Assembly (NCBI GenBank): GCA_037389465.1
Contig: JAZARR010000089.1
Location: 248,001-312,000 of the forward strand
Length of the DNA: 64,000 nt
From: Baylisascaris procyonis
Taxonomy: Eukaryota > Nematoda > Chromadorea > Rhabditida > Ascarididae
Reading direction: 5' to 3'
Part shown: piece after piece, positions 50,501 to 63,447 of the stretch
Layout: the number at the start of each line of letters is the position of its first letter
How positions within the stretch are numbered: the first letter of the stretch is position 1
Notes under the pieces: generated by a model
Told to the model about the DNA's origin: nothing
The model's database searches: none
The model's input: only the letters and a program-made list of their open reading frames with translations
Position numbers and translations under genes: made by a program

Positions 50501-53500
50501 TTTCCTTTCATAGCAAATAACGTTTGTATCGTTCATAGAGAAATTAAAAAAAAAACTACGTAGAACATCCTCAGATTCCAAAAAAATATGAAATTGAATA
50601 TGCAAATTAGAAAAATGGGAAATAATAAGGCTGATAGATAGATAAATTAGCATATATATGCACATTAAAAAGAATTTATGAATCACTCAAACCGATTACC
50701 AAACGAGTATGATTTTTGAATAAATATATTCATATGATTGATAACTGCAAGAAATAGTTTCTCAGATAACATATAAATTTTAGAATTTCTTCATAAAAAT
50801 GGAAATAACTAATATTTCAAATGCGATTTTAATAAGTAATTCTGAATAAAAATTGAAAATAGTGCATTTCTATAAAGATAAGAGACGTTTCGATAGAGTA
50901 GAAAGCACTTACAACGAATATATCACCTGTCGCATCCCGTAAATCATCCTGGAAAATGGGGCAAAACTTATATTTCCTTTCGACTTAGAATTTCTTCATT
51001 GCAATTCTTATAAATAAAAATTTTAGAGATAATGGCTAACATCTATACTTAGAAGCTTTACACCTCTTATATACTTGTGGTTTTTCCTTTTTTTGTTGCT
51101 CTTGGCCGATTAGAACCAATCACCTTAAATCTTTACAATAATTCAAAGTGATTTTTGGAATAATCAGCAATGATCTTATCAACTTATTTTCATAAGAAGT
51201 TTATAGTAAACATTCATCTATCTGAAAGGTGTATATAAAAATATCAATAATGGCGCTAAAAAGTACTCTTTAGTTTCTGCCCTTCGAAAAATGAGTTGAT
51301 AATACTCAAAGCGATCAAAGAATAAAATGATTTACATATTGGATGTATAAATTTTTATACGCCAATTATCTAATAATTATCTATATTTTTGGAAATATTT
51401 TTTCTAACGTAAATAATTAAAAAATTATTTCTAAAGGATTATTCTTCGTCCCTGAAATATTTAGAATTGTTTTATTGAGAAAAAATTCTAAAACGCACCA
51501 CATTCAGTTCTCGAATCATATCATGGCATGTATAATATATTTCTTTCTCATTATACATATAATTTTCTGAATTCGGTTCTTCGATCTGAAATTAAAAAAT
51601 ATACAAAAATATATAAATGTCGTTTACTAGACGCCTTTAGACGTAACGGTATCGAAAGGTTTATTCTAGTTGATAGCTGGCATTAAAAGCTGGCGCTGGC
51701 TGTCATCTAGCAACTGACATGGTCTTTGTAAGGTTATTAGGGAATATCTTTTATGAGGACTTTGCTGGATTGAAATTTAACGCAAAGTTTCCTCTTCCAA
51801 TCAAAAAATTTGCTATATTCAGATGTTAAACCACCGCCTTTTATTGTTAGAGTTTTCCATGCAAAGTTGAGGCGAATGTTGGCGTCTTTTCACCAACACC
51901 GACAAGTTCGCCGACATTCCGACAGATAAAAAGACAATCATATAGGTGAATAATTTCCGTCTCGTCTTACCTCATCTTCAACAAATTCCTCATCTTGTGA
52001 CTCATTTTTGATTAATGTATTCGGTTTGACAAGTGGATGCAATGTATCGTCGTCTTTAATTGCTTTCTTTTTTTCTTCTTTCACTTTTTTCACTTCTTCT
52101 TTTGAAATTTTCTTCTTTGGTGGAATCAATGAAAATTGAATATCACCTTAATATTTTTTATTTAAAAACAAAGATGAATGAATGATTACATCATTTAATG
52201 AACGCTTTATTTCGAAAATTTTGTTTAAATTTTTAGTTTTTTCAATTCGTTGAAAAAATTTCCATGAGAATTTAATTTTGAATTTCTTTTCAGTTGTGAA
52301 TAACATTTTTTGAATTTGATTTTAATGCGAAATTTGAGAGCAGAACCTGCAAATGAAATTAAAACTTCAAAGTTTATTGAAATCACAAAATTTTTTACAG
52401 TTTTCGGGAATTGATGTACAAAACTATCGAAGAAATTAAAATAAGATTGAAATTTGAATGATTTTCTTCGTTTTAAATTTAAATTTAATTTTTTAATGTT
52501 TAAATTTAATTTTTCAAATAAATTAGGCAAATTTGATATATTCAAGTTTTTTTTTCTTCGTGAAATTAAATGAAATAAATAATATTAGGGACAAAATATG
52601 ATTTCACCTCTTTTACTGGCTGTAGATATTTCTTGACTTAATTTATCCCTACGAGAATGCATACGATCAACAAGTGTAGTGTTTGGCATAACGCCCATTG
52701 CCTGCAATTAACTATTCATCAATATCGATCTCTGAATTAAAATTACTTGATCTGCGATATGAATTTTATTCAAATCTGTGATATATCTATCAACTTTGAC
52801 TCCTAATGTGATTACACTTCCGCCAAATTTATGAAAATGCTTCTAAAAATGTAAACTTTAATAATAAAAATGCTGAATAAAGGTTAGTATCATAAGCAAT
52901 CGTGCAATGACGATTTGACAGAGATGCTTTCTCGTTTTACCTCTCCATTCCATTTCACACTAATTAATCACCCAAGAATTTCGTTCATAAAAAATTTCAG
53001 GGTTCCACTTTCTGAATGCATCGAACAGAAATGTCTTACTGTAATTATTGCATAAATATAGAGATATAGCCATATATTAGTATTACTGTCTCGTATTTAG
53101 CCTAATAGTAGAGGAAAGAGGAAAATAGAACTAACCGCTTGAGTAGCTCCAAGTTGAACTCTCATTTCATTTTCAGATATTTCTTTTTTTCGACCTTCTC
53201 GCTTTTTGTGCATTACGGCTACTTTACTAGCGATTTCTTTTGATATTATTTTATCTTCATTAACTTTTTTCCTCTAAATTATTAACTATTATATTCATAA
53301 AATTTAATAATTATATAATTTTTTCATGAGCTATGTTATTGCTTCTAGGCTCATGTTCAATGTACTTCGGCATCCATCATCGAACATCTCAATGGCATAA
53401 TTGGAGAAGAAGGAACTACTTTACTATGAAAAGTAATTATTTACTCTCATAAACAATGATAAGTATGTCCATTGAAGAAAGCTTTCAAAAAGAATATTGC

Positions 53501-53970
53501 AGAAAGCGTTGAGGAAGCGATTTTGCATTTCATTTCTGCTTTCTTTAGTTGAACGATGCGGAATAGGACGATGTATAGAATAAATAACGAAAGAAGAAAA
53601 TATTTTTCAATAGGAAAATATAGATGCCATCCTTATATTGAAGCATTTCCATATTGCCAAAGAATTGTTCCGACTATAGTGCATAATTCGCCTAATAAGG
53701 AAAATTTTGATAAAGAATAAGGATATCGAAGGAATAAGGAAGAAAGGAATTACAACTTCACCTCGCTTTCGGTTCTTGTTATCGTTGTTTCAACAGCTTC
53801 ACTTAGGGGTTGCTTTTTCTTCTTTTTATGCATGCACATAATGCTGTAAGTTCAGATGTTCGTATTGGCTATATAACAATAACACTAAAAGTAACAGTAG
53901 TATTGATAACAGTAATAATAATGGTATTGGTATTATTAATATTCATAAATAAAACAATAATAATAACAGC

Positions 53971-54021
<51 letters not shown>

Positions 54022-54388
54022 TAATAATAATAATAAATAATAGTAATAGTAAACAAGGAAACAAGCAAACGAACAAACAAACAAACACCTGGACTTTGGA
54101 ATATGATATAAGCAAAAAAGAATCAATTATCAGCCATCTCCCAATATTTATGAAATACATTAGGCACCTCTCGGCGTACTCAGTGGAATTCCAAGTAGTT
54201 ACTATATAATCCATGAAAACTATGGATTTTTTCAGTACGATGAACGACTCGTCGATGAGTTGAACAAAAGTAAAAACTAGCAATTACTCACCCTTCGTAT
54301 GGCGAATCGCCGGACGAGAATGCCGTCGAAACGTTCAACAACAATATAGCGAGTGTCCACTTGAATGTGACACCCGACTGACCGCCAG
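47505..54388 (-). CDS. Unrecognised lysine-rich multi-exon protein
   Basis: Exons: 53839-53762, 53273-53136, 52701-52608, 52146-51971, 51585-51499, 50948-50913 (36 bases), about 50470-50252, 49597-49529, 48850-48745 and 47720-47505 (stop), about 406 residues. All junctions are in phase except 50913 to 50470, where a small exon or other boundary must be missing. A start at the ATG 53839 fits a TTACAG acceptor five bases upstream. A further exon at 54388-54292 reading RYIVVERFDGILVRRFAIRR looks coding but does not join in phase, so the true 5' end may be further up. The N-terminal half is rich in K, E and R and probably helical (VAVMHKKREGRKKEISENEM; SKEEVKKVKEEKKKAIKDDD), and nuclear or cytoskeletal roles are conceivable. 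The C-terminal half is mixed (DCITWDANAPLEELEKRETF; IVRFTDGVIDITDWGDSS; VEHEYTWIAEPLKSLKELLL). No signal peptide or membrane segment. I recognise no family. Confidence 0.7.
53956..54040. repeat. (AAT)n microsatellite
   Basis: About 25 AAT units with minor interruptions upstream of the first assigned exon of the lysine-rich gene. It generates spurious poly-Ile/poly-Tyr frames. Confidence 0.95.
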
Positions 54389-55970
54389 CTGGTACAAAAT
54401 AAACAACTGGCAATTAACCTTAAGCTAACTCCGATACAACAGCCAAAAATGCGCCCACATGTTTATATGTAAATTGTTAAAAAATTCTGAATGCAATTTT
54501 GTACGCACCGCTAATAAATTTACCAACAATCGTAGGGGGAAGTGAAGGGAAGTGGATAGGGAAAGTTTATGGCTTGGAAATTAGTTCATCGTTATAAATT
54601 TGAATATGCAGATTTTATAAGAGTTGAATTCATCTAAATTTTAATAATTGAAGATCTCTACTTTAGGCGCAATCGAACTGATCAAATTCTTCTAACTAAT
54701 GAAGAGGTAGATCACATATTCAGATGTTGGCTCGTTTTGTGGAATCTTAAGAGGGCCGTAGGAAGGCAGATGGGAAGTAGATGGGTATCAACCTTCTCGC
54801 ACACACCACTAAGATCATTCAAGAAAACCTCATTTATAACTCTTTAGTTCACTTCAGTCCATTCGATTGTAGCAATCGTTTTGTGCTGCCGTCGATGCAA
54901 TACTTCAATGTTGTCATAGGAAATTATTTAAGCATCAAATAAGGTAAAAAATTTGCATAATTTAGAAGAAATTGTCGGTCGGTATTATTTACGGCTTAAA
55001 ACTGCTGCTATAATTTTTAGCTGCAACAGTTGCACAACATTTTCGAGTGAAATTTATACGGGAAAATTGCTAATCCTCAATTTTTTTTTCGGTTGATGGA
55101 TCGGTTGGTTGATTACAGTGGTGGTGATTTTATTTTACCTCTTGGTTGGTGTAATGCTGAAGTTCCATCTTTTTTCAGCGGCAATGGGCAATGAGCGCAA
55201 AGTGGATATATGGGATAATTGAGTCGATTTTTTTTTATTTTTGCGGAAGTGAAGGTTGTTTAAAGTTGTTTCCTTTACCGATAAAAAATTTTTTAAATGA
55301 CAGATATCATGAATCCGGAGCTATTCTCTAGTTATTCCTAGTCACCTATCTGAATTTCTGAGATGCTTTTAACGACTCCAGCAGCAATCGTATACACTTA
55401 CCACCGTATACTTTATATGTATCTCTGTGGGTCTCGCGGGTATGGTACTTTTGTACTATTCAAAACTGTTTCAGCGCCTGCGGCAAAATGCCCGACAGTC
55501 AGGAACATCCGAACTTATAGTGCACCTTAACCTGTGGTGTTTTAAATGTCCAGACAAGGTGCTGAATTATTTCAAAAGGTACTGAGTAGAAAGTAGCATA
55601 AGTGGTAGTGTAATTGCCGTCGGTGAATAAGTGCTGGTCGAATATCTATGATCGGTAATACTGAACTTACCTATCACTAAGCTTTCAACACTTTTTTATT
55701 GTCACTGGTTTTCGAAGTTTTGTTCATTTTAGAAACGTTGCATCATTTTTCCATATCCATAATATCAACACCACCCCAATTCCCTTCCTTCCTGTTCCAT
55801 TCATGTCTTGTACTATGGGGAATCAAGGCATTGAAAAAGTCCCGAAGATCCTTGATCACATCCTTTATGTTAGAAATTTGCCATTCCTCACCTATAAAAA
55901 CTGAATTTTTATATCGTGTTAACTGCATTCGATATTTGATGTTTCATGAATTGCAAGGGTATTCTTCAAT
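54389..55970. other. Divergent intergenic region
   Basis: Lies between the lysine-rich gene (-) and the RING gene (+). A 30-base in-frame start-like exon exists at 55168-55139 (-, MELQHYTNQE then GTAAAA), but its phase does not match the exon at 54388. No other feature is supportable. Confidence 0.4.
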
Positions 55971-58900
55971 ATGAGCGATTGGCTTCACTGTAATGTTTGC
56001 TTTCGTCTTCCGAAAGGGAAAACCGATATTTCGTTCTTCTTCACGTCATGCGGGCATATACTATGTGATAACTGCAATAATACAGGTAGCTGTGCTTATT
56101 TTAATCAGCCGATCGGATTGCTGTCGACAATGATATATTAGGTAGATCAAAACAATACTAAAGGTTATTTTTTACCAGTAATATATGTAACTCATTTAAA
56201 ATGTGCTGACAGTGTTCCATCTTCGGGAATTGGTGTGTTGAGTGTCTTTGTGGGGAAGGATTATAAAGTTGAAATGCGACAGTTGAAGTAGGGGTTACTT
56301 GAAAATATCGAATTTTTACTGAGAAAAATTTTTTGAAAATTCATTAATCTCTCATTCAACTCTTCATACTGATCTTTTTAGTTTTGCAACGATTTTTACC
56401 GATTACTTCTATTGTTGTATCGCTCAGTAAAAAATATAATGGATAAATAATTCCCATGATATATATTTTTTTTTCGATTCCTTAATGCGTTAATAGGAAT
56501 TGAGTGGTAGTAAATATTTTTTGCGGCTGCTCTGATGAGTTCGGGATATTATCAATAATACGCGTCCATAAAAATTGATAAAATATAGGAAAATGCAACT
56601 GCGAAAGAACGAATATATGCTTTAAAATTTATTCTGTGCTGTTGAAATATTTGATAGAATATATAGAAATTTCAAAATAGAATAGCTGCTATAGTTTTAA
56701 ATTACTTGCCGGTATTTCATGGCCTAAAAATTTTATTATAGAGCATGATGGGAAATGCCTCGTTTGTGGTCATTCGGCTACTCTACTGCAAATCAATCGA
56801 AATATGCGATCAGATATGCAAATATTCTTCCAAGATCCTAAAGATCTCATCAAACGTTATGTGAAAAATGTGGTCGCAGTTCTCGATTTTCAAAGTGCTC
56901 ATCGTATGAGGCTGAATAACGCTCAACTTGGACAGGTATCTCCTTTCTTGAATTTTCATTGATGAAATCTCATTCATTCAGCAAAAAAAAAAATATTATC
57001 ATTTCCTCTATAGGCTCATTTTTTTCTCTCTTTTATTTAAAATAATACCCACAAAGTTGAGTTGAAATTTTTCGATATTCCAGATCGTACATTTCTTCAG
57101 AATTCATGGTATGCTAAAAAATAGAAAGGCTCTTATCCTGCAAAAAATTTTTATTCTGCACCATTCGAATCACGTTCAAAGAGCTCAGGGTTTTCAACAT
57201 TGCAAACGCTGGGAATACTCGTAGATGTTCTTATCTGTGAAAAGATTTATTCGGATGCATCCTAAAATCCGGGATATCAAATCCTATTCCCAATTAATTT
57301 ATATGAACATAAACACTATTATTCATATTAGTAAAGGATATTTTATTGATCTTATTGCTTCTTTTCATTTACTACTATTTTCGATGTAAACCACACCTGT
57401 ATTTACTGGATCACTATCCGTTCCATTTATCGAATTTTAGTGAACTTCAACTTGACTTCAACTAGACGATAGTTGTTGTCATAGGAATCTCGGTTTTTAT
57501 GCATATTTGGAATTTCCTAGATTTTTCCGTTTTTCTATTCCGTTTTTCTATCATTTTCATATTTGAAATTGCCATAATTTTCTCTTTTAGAAAAATTTTT
57601 TAAAATATTTTCCTATGAAGTTTGAAAAGATTGGAGAGAATTTTTTCTTCACATTTATTTCTACTACTTTTACTAACTACATAAAAAACTTTAATTTTAA
57701 TTTTAAAAGAATATTTTATTTATAGAAGCGTAGAGCGGCAAAACTTCTCGAATGTTCACATGCCGAACTCAACAATAAAACAGAAGAGACGAGGTACGTT
57801 ATTTATTCTGTTGCGTCATTTTTTCATCATTGGTTTTCTTCGGTAAGAACTTATGCGTCAGTGGAGTCTTTAAGTAACTGTCATTGGCGAGATCGTGAGG
57901 GGATATGATCTTTTTGGTCTTTTTGGGAGGTCTTTTTTGGGTGGGGGGGGGGGGGAGTTGTTTTTTGGAGGGTCTGAAAAATTTTTTGTGGAACTTGATG
58001 CACTATCGTGCCGTTCGTAAAAGTATCTTCATTCCCTTGGCTTTTTATAGGTTTTTTTTTAAATTCTGTTATGGCATAACGATGAATCTATATTCCTACA
58101 AGAATATTTTTACAGGGAGTTAGCGGCTCAAATGGATGCACTACGAGATGAAGCTGATAAATTACGATATCGTTGCGAAAAGCTGGAAGCATTGTATGTA
58201 ACTAATATTTTGTTTTATCATATTTAAGAGAAGAAAAAAGAGAGGAAAATAGGTAAACAAATATTGTAAATTTCTTTGAAATTTCCTAAATAATTATTTC
58301 AATTTTTTTTTCTTTAATAAAAAATTTCTCTTCTTTGATACATTCTATTCTTGATTGATATCTTCTTGATCGAGTTCTAACTCTAATTTAGGATCAACGA
58401 ATATGAAACACGGAGCTGTCAGAGAATACGAACGCCGGCGTCATCAAAAAGGAGTCGATCGTTCGGTTCAGCTGGTATGTTTTTACATTATTAGTTGGTC
58501 ACTTTTGACATTAAGAAAGAAAGAGTGACCATATTTGCCTGTCAGAGTGACCGCTTACTTCATTTTTCTTGTTTCATATGCCATATGTTGTGCACTTAGT
58601 TGCATATTGTTTCGTTGCCTTGATGGTAGTCGTGGCATGGTCACCTTCGAGATTCCAAGATTTTAGATGAGAGAAGGTAGTCGGCTAATTTAAAGTAGCT
58701 GATTAGAGTTTATGCTCTGTGCTCCGAAGTGCTTGAGAAACTGTTATGAAAAAAATTTTGGGGGGAGAGGAAGAGGGTGATAGTCATTGTAGATAATTAT
58801 TTTTTCTTCGCTAAGGCTTGAACGGTAGTAAAAGAGGAATTTCCTTCCTAGGGGGATGATTATACAAAGTTTTCTTTCTACTTTCCACAGCATCAATCCG

Positions 58901-60261
58901 CCATTTCTTCCAAAATTTGAGGCCAACAGGAAACATTAGTTGCGTAAGGATGCCTTTGAAATAGGAAGGAGGTTTTAGCAGCAGTTGTAAAAGAACACCT
59001 TCGGATATTAGAAGGATATGTGCCAAGTTTCATGATTGATCTTCTGCAGGATCGAGCGATCACCACAGTCGGTCCTTATTGGATTATTCGTTTCCCGCTT
59101 CCAGCATCTCGAATACAAAATATCACCCAAAGGTTTGTGGCCATTATTTACTTGGAACTGTGGATATGGATTGGTCGGAGATCTCAAGTTGTCAGGAATG
59201 TTGACCTGGGAGTTATCAATGATCTGAAAGGTGATGTTGGGATTGAACGAAGGTTGACTGTTTACAATCTGAGGATAGCCAAGAAATTTGGGAGGGCAGG
59301 CAGAGGAAATATGAGAACGTTCTGATGGTCTCTTGATTAGGACTTCATATTGGAATGTGGAAATGTAGAAAAAGAATGCACGGAGTAAAATTTCTTCTCT
59401 TTTTTTTATCTGGGAGCTTCTCTTTTTTCGTTAATATTCCATGAATTCGTCTCTCGTGAAAGCAGCAAATAGAGTTCCTGTTTCTTGAAAGCACTAATAT
59501 TCTGTGAATTTTTCAATTTCAATCCTTTATAGGGCCTCGCAGTTGTTTTTCCCCTTAAGGGGCCCGCTTCCGGGAATTTAAGGTGCTTAAGAGGCTTTGT
59601 TGTGATTAAATTTCTCTGGTAGTGTTTCTGGATATATGCATTTTCTTCTGTTCGCTATCCCAAAAGCATCATTCTTCGACAGGAAAACTTTTGAGGGGTT
59701 CTTTCATTATCGCAGTGGTGTTATATTTTTATTTATATTTTTTTAAACAATGAATACACATTTTTTTCGTCGTTTTTAGTGATGAAAGCTATAAAAATGA
59801 TCAAGAATCATTACCTATTGCTTTTGTTTAATTCAAATTTTTGAAAGGGAGGAGGAGGATTGGAGAAAATTTATTGAGAAAGTGTACTGGCGAGATTAAT
59901 ATTTGCACTTAATTTCCTTCATTTCCTATTTTCCTTCACAACTAAATCAGCAAGCTTAGTTGGCTCATCTATGACATCATCATTTTTTTTTTCAATTTTG
60001 AATCTTTTTGATTATCTTGAACTGAATTGGACATTTTGGAAGGTCAAGTAATAGGGAATTTTTTAGCGTTCAGAGATGAAGAGGCGAAGTGAGTCACTGG
60101 AATTCCCATCGAATTCGTTGCTGAACGAGAGTACAGAGCAAAGTTCGATTATGACGGGCAGCATCTTGACAACTCCCTATATTTTAGGGGTGAAAAATTC
60201 GACTCGTTCCGAGAGGTATCATTCATTCCCACATTTATTTACTAATACTAATTTTTATTAA
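55971..60261 (+). CDS. ZHP-3/RNF212-type meiotic RING E3 ligase
   Basis: Family members act as SUMO or ubiquitin ligases on meiotic chromosomes and mark crossover sites. Six phase-consistent exons: 55971-56085, 56742-56935, 57726-57793, 58116-58193, 58392-58474 and 60074-60261 (stop), giving 241 residues. The RING finger is complete C3HC4: Cys7, Cys10, Cys27, His29, Cys32, Cys35, Cys44 and Cys47, in [19 protein letters not shown] and GKCLVCG. It is followed by the family's region [20 protein letters not shown], then [20 protein letters not shown], then a predicted coiled coil ([20 protein letters not shown] type, residues about 100-150) and a Ser/Arg-rich tail ([33 protein letters not shown]). 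The tail may be extended: a donor GTATCA at 60216 would allow further exons. The start ATG leads directly into the RING, as in relatives. Confidence 0.93.
58475..60073. other. Long intron 5 of RING gene, with GC-richer part
   Basis: Intron of 1.6 kb, longer than its neighbours. The segment 58860-59600 is richer in G+C than the rest, with open frames of 101 and 63 codons overlapping on the plus strand (59020-59325). No homology is recognised and no cassette-exon splice sites were obvious. Probably non-coding or a decayed insert. Confidence 0.4.
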
Positions 60262-62312
60262 TGCTCTTTTCTTGCTTCCTAAAAAGAGGTCATTTGAATT
60301 TCATTTACATAAATAGCAAGTATTAGCCACTCCTTTTGCCGAATTTTCCATGTCTTTTAGCTGCTGTCTTATTTTTATGTTTACTTGCGGGATGCATCGC
60401 AGTAAGGCATGTGAAGCTTATCTCAGCCAGCCGTTTGCCTTCTAAACCTTAATGATTAATGCGCCTTTATTCTCACTTGTAAATCTACTCGCTTTGATTT
60501 GTGTGGCCAATATTTTTATTTCTGCGATGAACATTTCCGCATTTATTTTCTTTGTGTGTCCGCAGTTGTTTGTGAATTAGTGAACAACTGCTTAGAGGTG
60601 GTGAAGGGGGAAGGGGAAGGGTTACTGCGTTTTTTTGTGTCGAAAGAATGTGGTTATATCTTCTTGTTGAAAAATATTGGTTATTCGAAAAAATACAATT
60701 TTATGATCCTGCTTTTCGTTTAGCTAACCTTGTGTTATAATTTTTCTCTCGTAACGTTGTTGCTTTATTCGACAGTCGATTAAATTACTTTGAGGCAATT
60801 GTTTTAACAACGTATTGTGTTATAATGATTGTTTGTAGGTGTTAATTTGTGTTTATCAATTACCTCAGAAGTGTTTTATTATCTTCTTACTGATGAAAGA
60901 TTACATATTGATGAGAGATGTTACACAATGTTTAGTCTGTTTATTATTGCTCATTATATAATATCGTCTGTCCGTTTTGGTCCATTTTATAACATATTTA
61001 TTTAATAGACAATTTATTTACATAATAATGAGATATCACAATCACATACGATGGTGTATGCTTCAAATTGTTGAATAAATGTAAAATCAGCTGAAAATAT
61101 TCCACAAATAAAAGTTTCGAATACTTCTTTACATATATTAGGGTAAGTATACTTTTATTATTTTAATATTAGCGAAAATATTGAAAAGTAAACAATTTTT
61201 AGCAAAATTAAATGACATTGGTTGAGTCAGATGTGATAGTTTGTTTTGTATAGGATGGAAGCTTATTGTGACCGTGCAGGACGATTCTCATAAAATATTT
61301 AAAATCAGTCAATATTTCGTTGATACTCATTAAAAAATCAATCAATTCGATCAATATTTCGCTGATACTCACACTGAAAATCAACCAATATTTCGTTGAG
61401 TGTTGAATAGGACTACCTTAAAGATGTCTATATATATGATAGCTGTGAAATATTGAGTGAAACTAAGTAGGAATGATGAAGAGTGAGCAGAAATGCCTCA
61501 ATAAATATATGGCAGTAATGATGGAAGATCCACATCACATCTATTAGGTGATTGATTCGATACAAAGTCAATCCGACACTTCGCAATTACTAAAGAGACA
61601 CTTCGAAAAGGGTAGTGTGGAAGCTAATATAACTGAAGTTAGAATTTAATTGATTTAAATGACAAGGTGTACAGTTAACGAACCTTACCTATATGAATGC
61701 TGAAAGCGAACATATTGAACTTGATGGATATGTGAGTGGATATTGCGGAAACGAACAAATGCAGCAAATCCACGCCATCCTCGTCGATATTCGATTTTTT
61801 TTAGCGGTGCCTTTAACGAGCTGATAGCTATGATCGTTAGGAAATTTTGATGCGAAGATTAGACTATAGGCTATGGTATGTATTGTTCTTGACTTAGAAT
61901 TTTAGTAAGGGAAAAATTTTTAAATAAAAATTTCCTCAGAAAGAAAAATTTACATGCAATTAGTCGTGGAATCAGAAATAATTGTTCAATTTTACATTAT
62001 CGCTTATATTAATTATGAGATTTTATTCTATACCAAAGTTCGGAATTTTTTTATTAGGCAATTTTATCAGATCAGTTCTGTTAGGCAAATTAGCTCAAAT
62101 CAATAGCCAATCTTATCAAATCTCGGGTAATATCGAATCACTTCATTTATTAGTCTTTTATTTTATTATCACTTTGCCAATTCATTATGATCTTAGCAGC
62201 TAAATATCAATATAGTCCTTGCTAATATAAATAAAGCTATAATTCGCATTCAGCCGGAAAACTTTTTCGTTTCGTTGTCGAAATTAATTTGCATAATTAA
62301 AATAATACTTAC
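60262..62312. other. AT-rich region, possibly introns of a minus-strand gene
   Basis: A possible minus-strand exon lies near 61826-61689 (acceptor TATCAG, donor TATAG|GTAAGG). Two frames are open: one basic (KIEYRRGWRGFAAFVRFRN), the other ending at a stop. Neither was chosen. Short GATCAATATTTCG-type repeats occur at 61305-61400. Confidence 0.3.
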
Positions 62313-62440
62313 ATTTATGAAATATGCTAATTTAGCATAATATGGTAAAGCTGTAGAATTTGCATAGTTGCAATCAAATAATTGTTGTGGATCGATTTGA
62401 TTATTTATCGATGAATCCCCTGCCCAACAATACGTTTGGC
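62313..62440 (-). CDS. Internal exon of an unidentified minus-strand gene
   Basis: Bounded by acceptor ATATTATAG and donor AAT|GTAAGT; open in only one frame (phase 1 in, phase 0 out). It encodes 42 residues including TYCWAGDSSINNQ, LFDCNYANSTALPYYAKLAY and FIN. Two or three cysteines and an N-glycosylation site (NST) suggest an extracellular loop or secreted segment followed by a hydrophobic stretch. Family not recognised; flanking exons were not confidently found in the window. Confidence 0.55.
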
Positions 62441-62887
62441 CTATATTATACCAAATATAATACGCAAAAAAAGAACTTATTCAGCAATACGTATTGGTCA
62501 GCATGAAAATTGAACTTTCCACATTCAAAAAAATGGGCATTGAAATGCAAAATTAAAAAAAAAACGCAAATTATTTCTATTCAATGAAATGAATTCAAAT
62601 CGAGCAATATTAGTTGTGGACCTTTTTTAAGGGTAAGACAAACAGCGTTGCATTTAAGTAATGATTATAGAAAGCATTAAATAAAATTAATTAAGCACAA
62701 AGTTTGCAGAACATAAAAAATATTTGAGAATAAATACACAATAAATTGAATGATATGTGATAAACGTTTTCAGTCTTGTTATCTCATATCGAAAAGGTTT
62801 CCTTTTATAATCGATTTTATGAAAACATCATATTTGATAGAGATATTTCAAAAGGAGACCTTCATTCGTAATGGATGCTATGTTGAT

Positions 62888-62921
62888 TGAAATAAATAAA
62901 TAAATAAATAAATAAATAAAT
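62888..62921. repeat. (AAAT)n microsatellite
   Basis: About eight AAAT units in intergenic or intronic DNA. Confidence 0.95.
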
Positions 62922-63117
62922 TTCGAAAAGGTTTTTATTTTTTTAAAATTTATTGGCGACCTAAACATCGTTAAGCACGGCCGCATCATATATCACTATG
63001 GGGTGACACTATATCATATTTCAAAATGTCACTATCACCTCTATGCTGTGGTTTAGAAATTCGCATATCAATAAAAATTTTAATTTTGATCTTTTGATGT
63101 TTTGATTAGATGGTGAT

Positions 63118-63447
63118 TTGTTGGCTGATCACACAAATTGCTTCTTTGGGGAGTGGGCGGAGAGACAAATGCTCTCAATAGCGATCTCGATGTGGAGCAA
63201 TTCTCCAATCGTTTTTTCTCCTATACATTTGTCGCTCGCTTCCTCTCAACGAGGATGCTTTCGACAACTCGCCCTTGACTTTTTGATCGACTCACGTCTC
63301 GGACTATATCACCTCCTCATGGGGATATCGTCGCTAAAATCTTCCATCCTCTCGGCTCTTAGCTCACCTATCCGATCATTCGCCTCCAAATTGTTCCATT
63401 ATAGAGCCTTTCTCCTCCTTGAAAACCTCCTCCCCATAGCAGATTAA
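63118..63447 (+). other. GC-richer open frame of 109 codons, status unknown
   Basis: A tract about 48% G+C between AT-rich flanks with one long plus-strand frame (SLASSQRGCFRQLALDFLID, SSLKSSILSALSSPIRSFAS). The minus strand also has open stretches, including ANDRIGELRAERMEDFSDD. I recognise neither. It could be an exon, an insert or a decayed element. Confidence 0.25.

Noticed and set aside
53869..54283. Frames rich in Ile, Tyr and Leu on both strands
   Set aside because: Created by the (AAT)n repeat; the composition follows the microsatellite, not a protein.
54292..54388. Signal-peptide reading of this exon (TFKWTLAILLLNVSTAFSSG)
   Set aside because: It has no ATG in frame before a stop. 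The other open frame of the same exon is more protein-like and ends in phase at the donor.
55139..55168. Ten-codon start exon MELQHYTNQE for the lysine-rich gene
   Set aside because: It ends in phase 0 while the only nearby candidate exon (54388) needs a phase 2 partner. It is too short to accept without transcripts.
58811..59325. Several 60-101 codon frames in intron 5 of the RING gene
   Set aside because: They overlap on different frames and strands, lack cassette-exon splice sites and have no recognised family.
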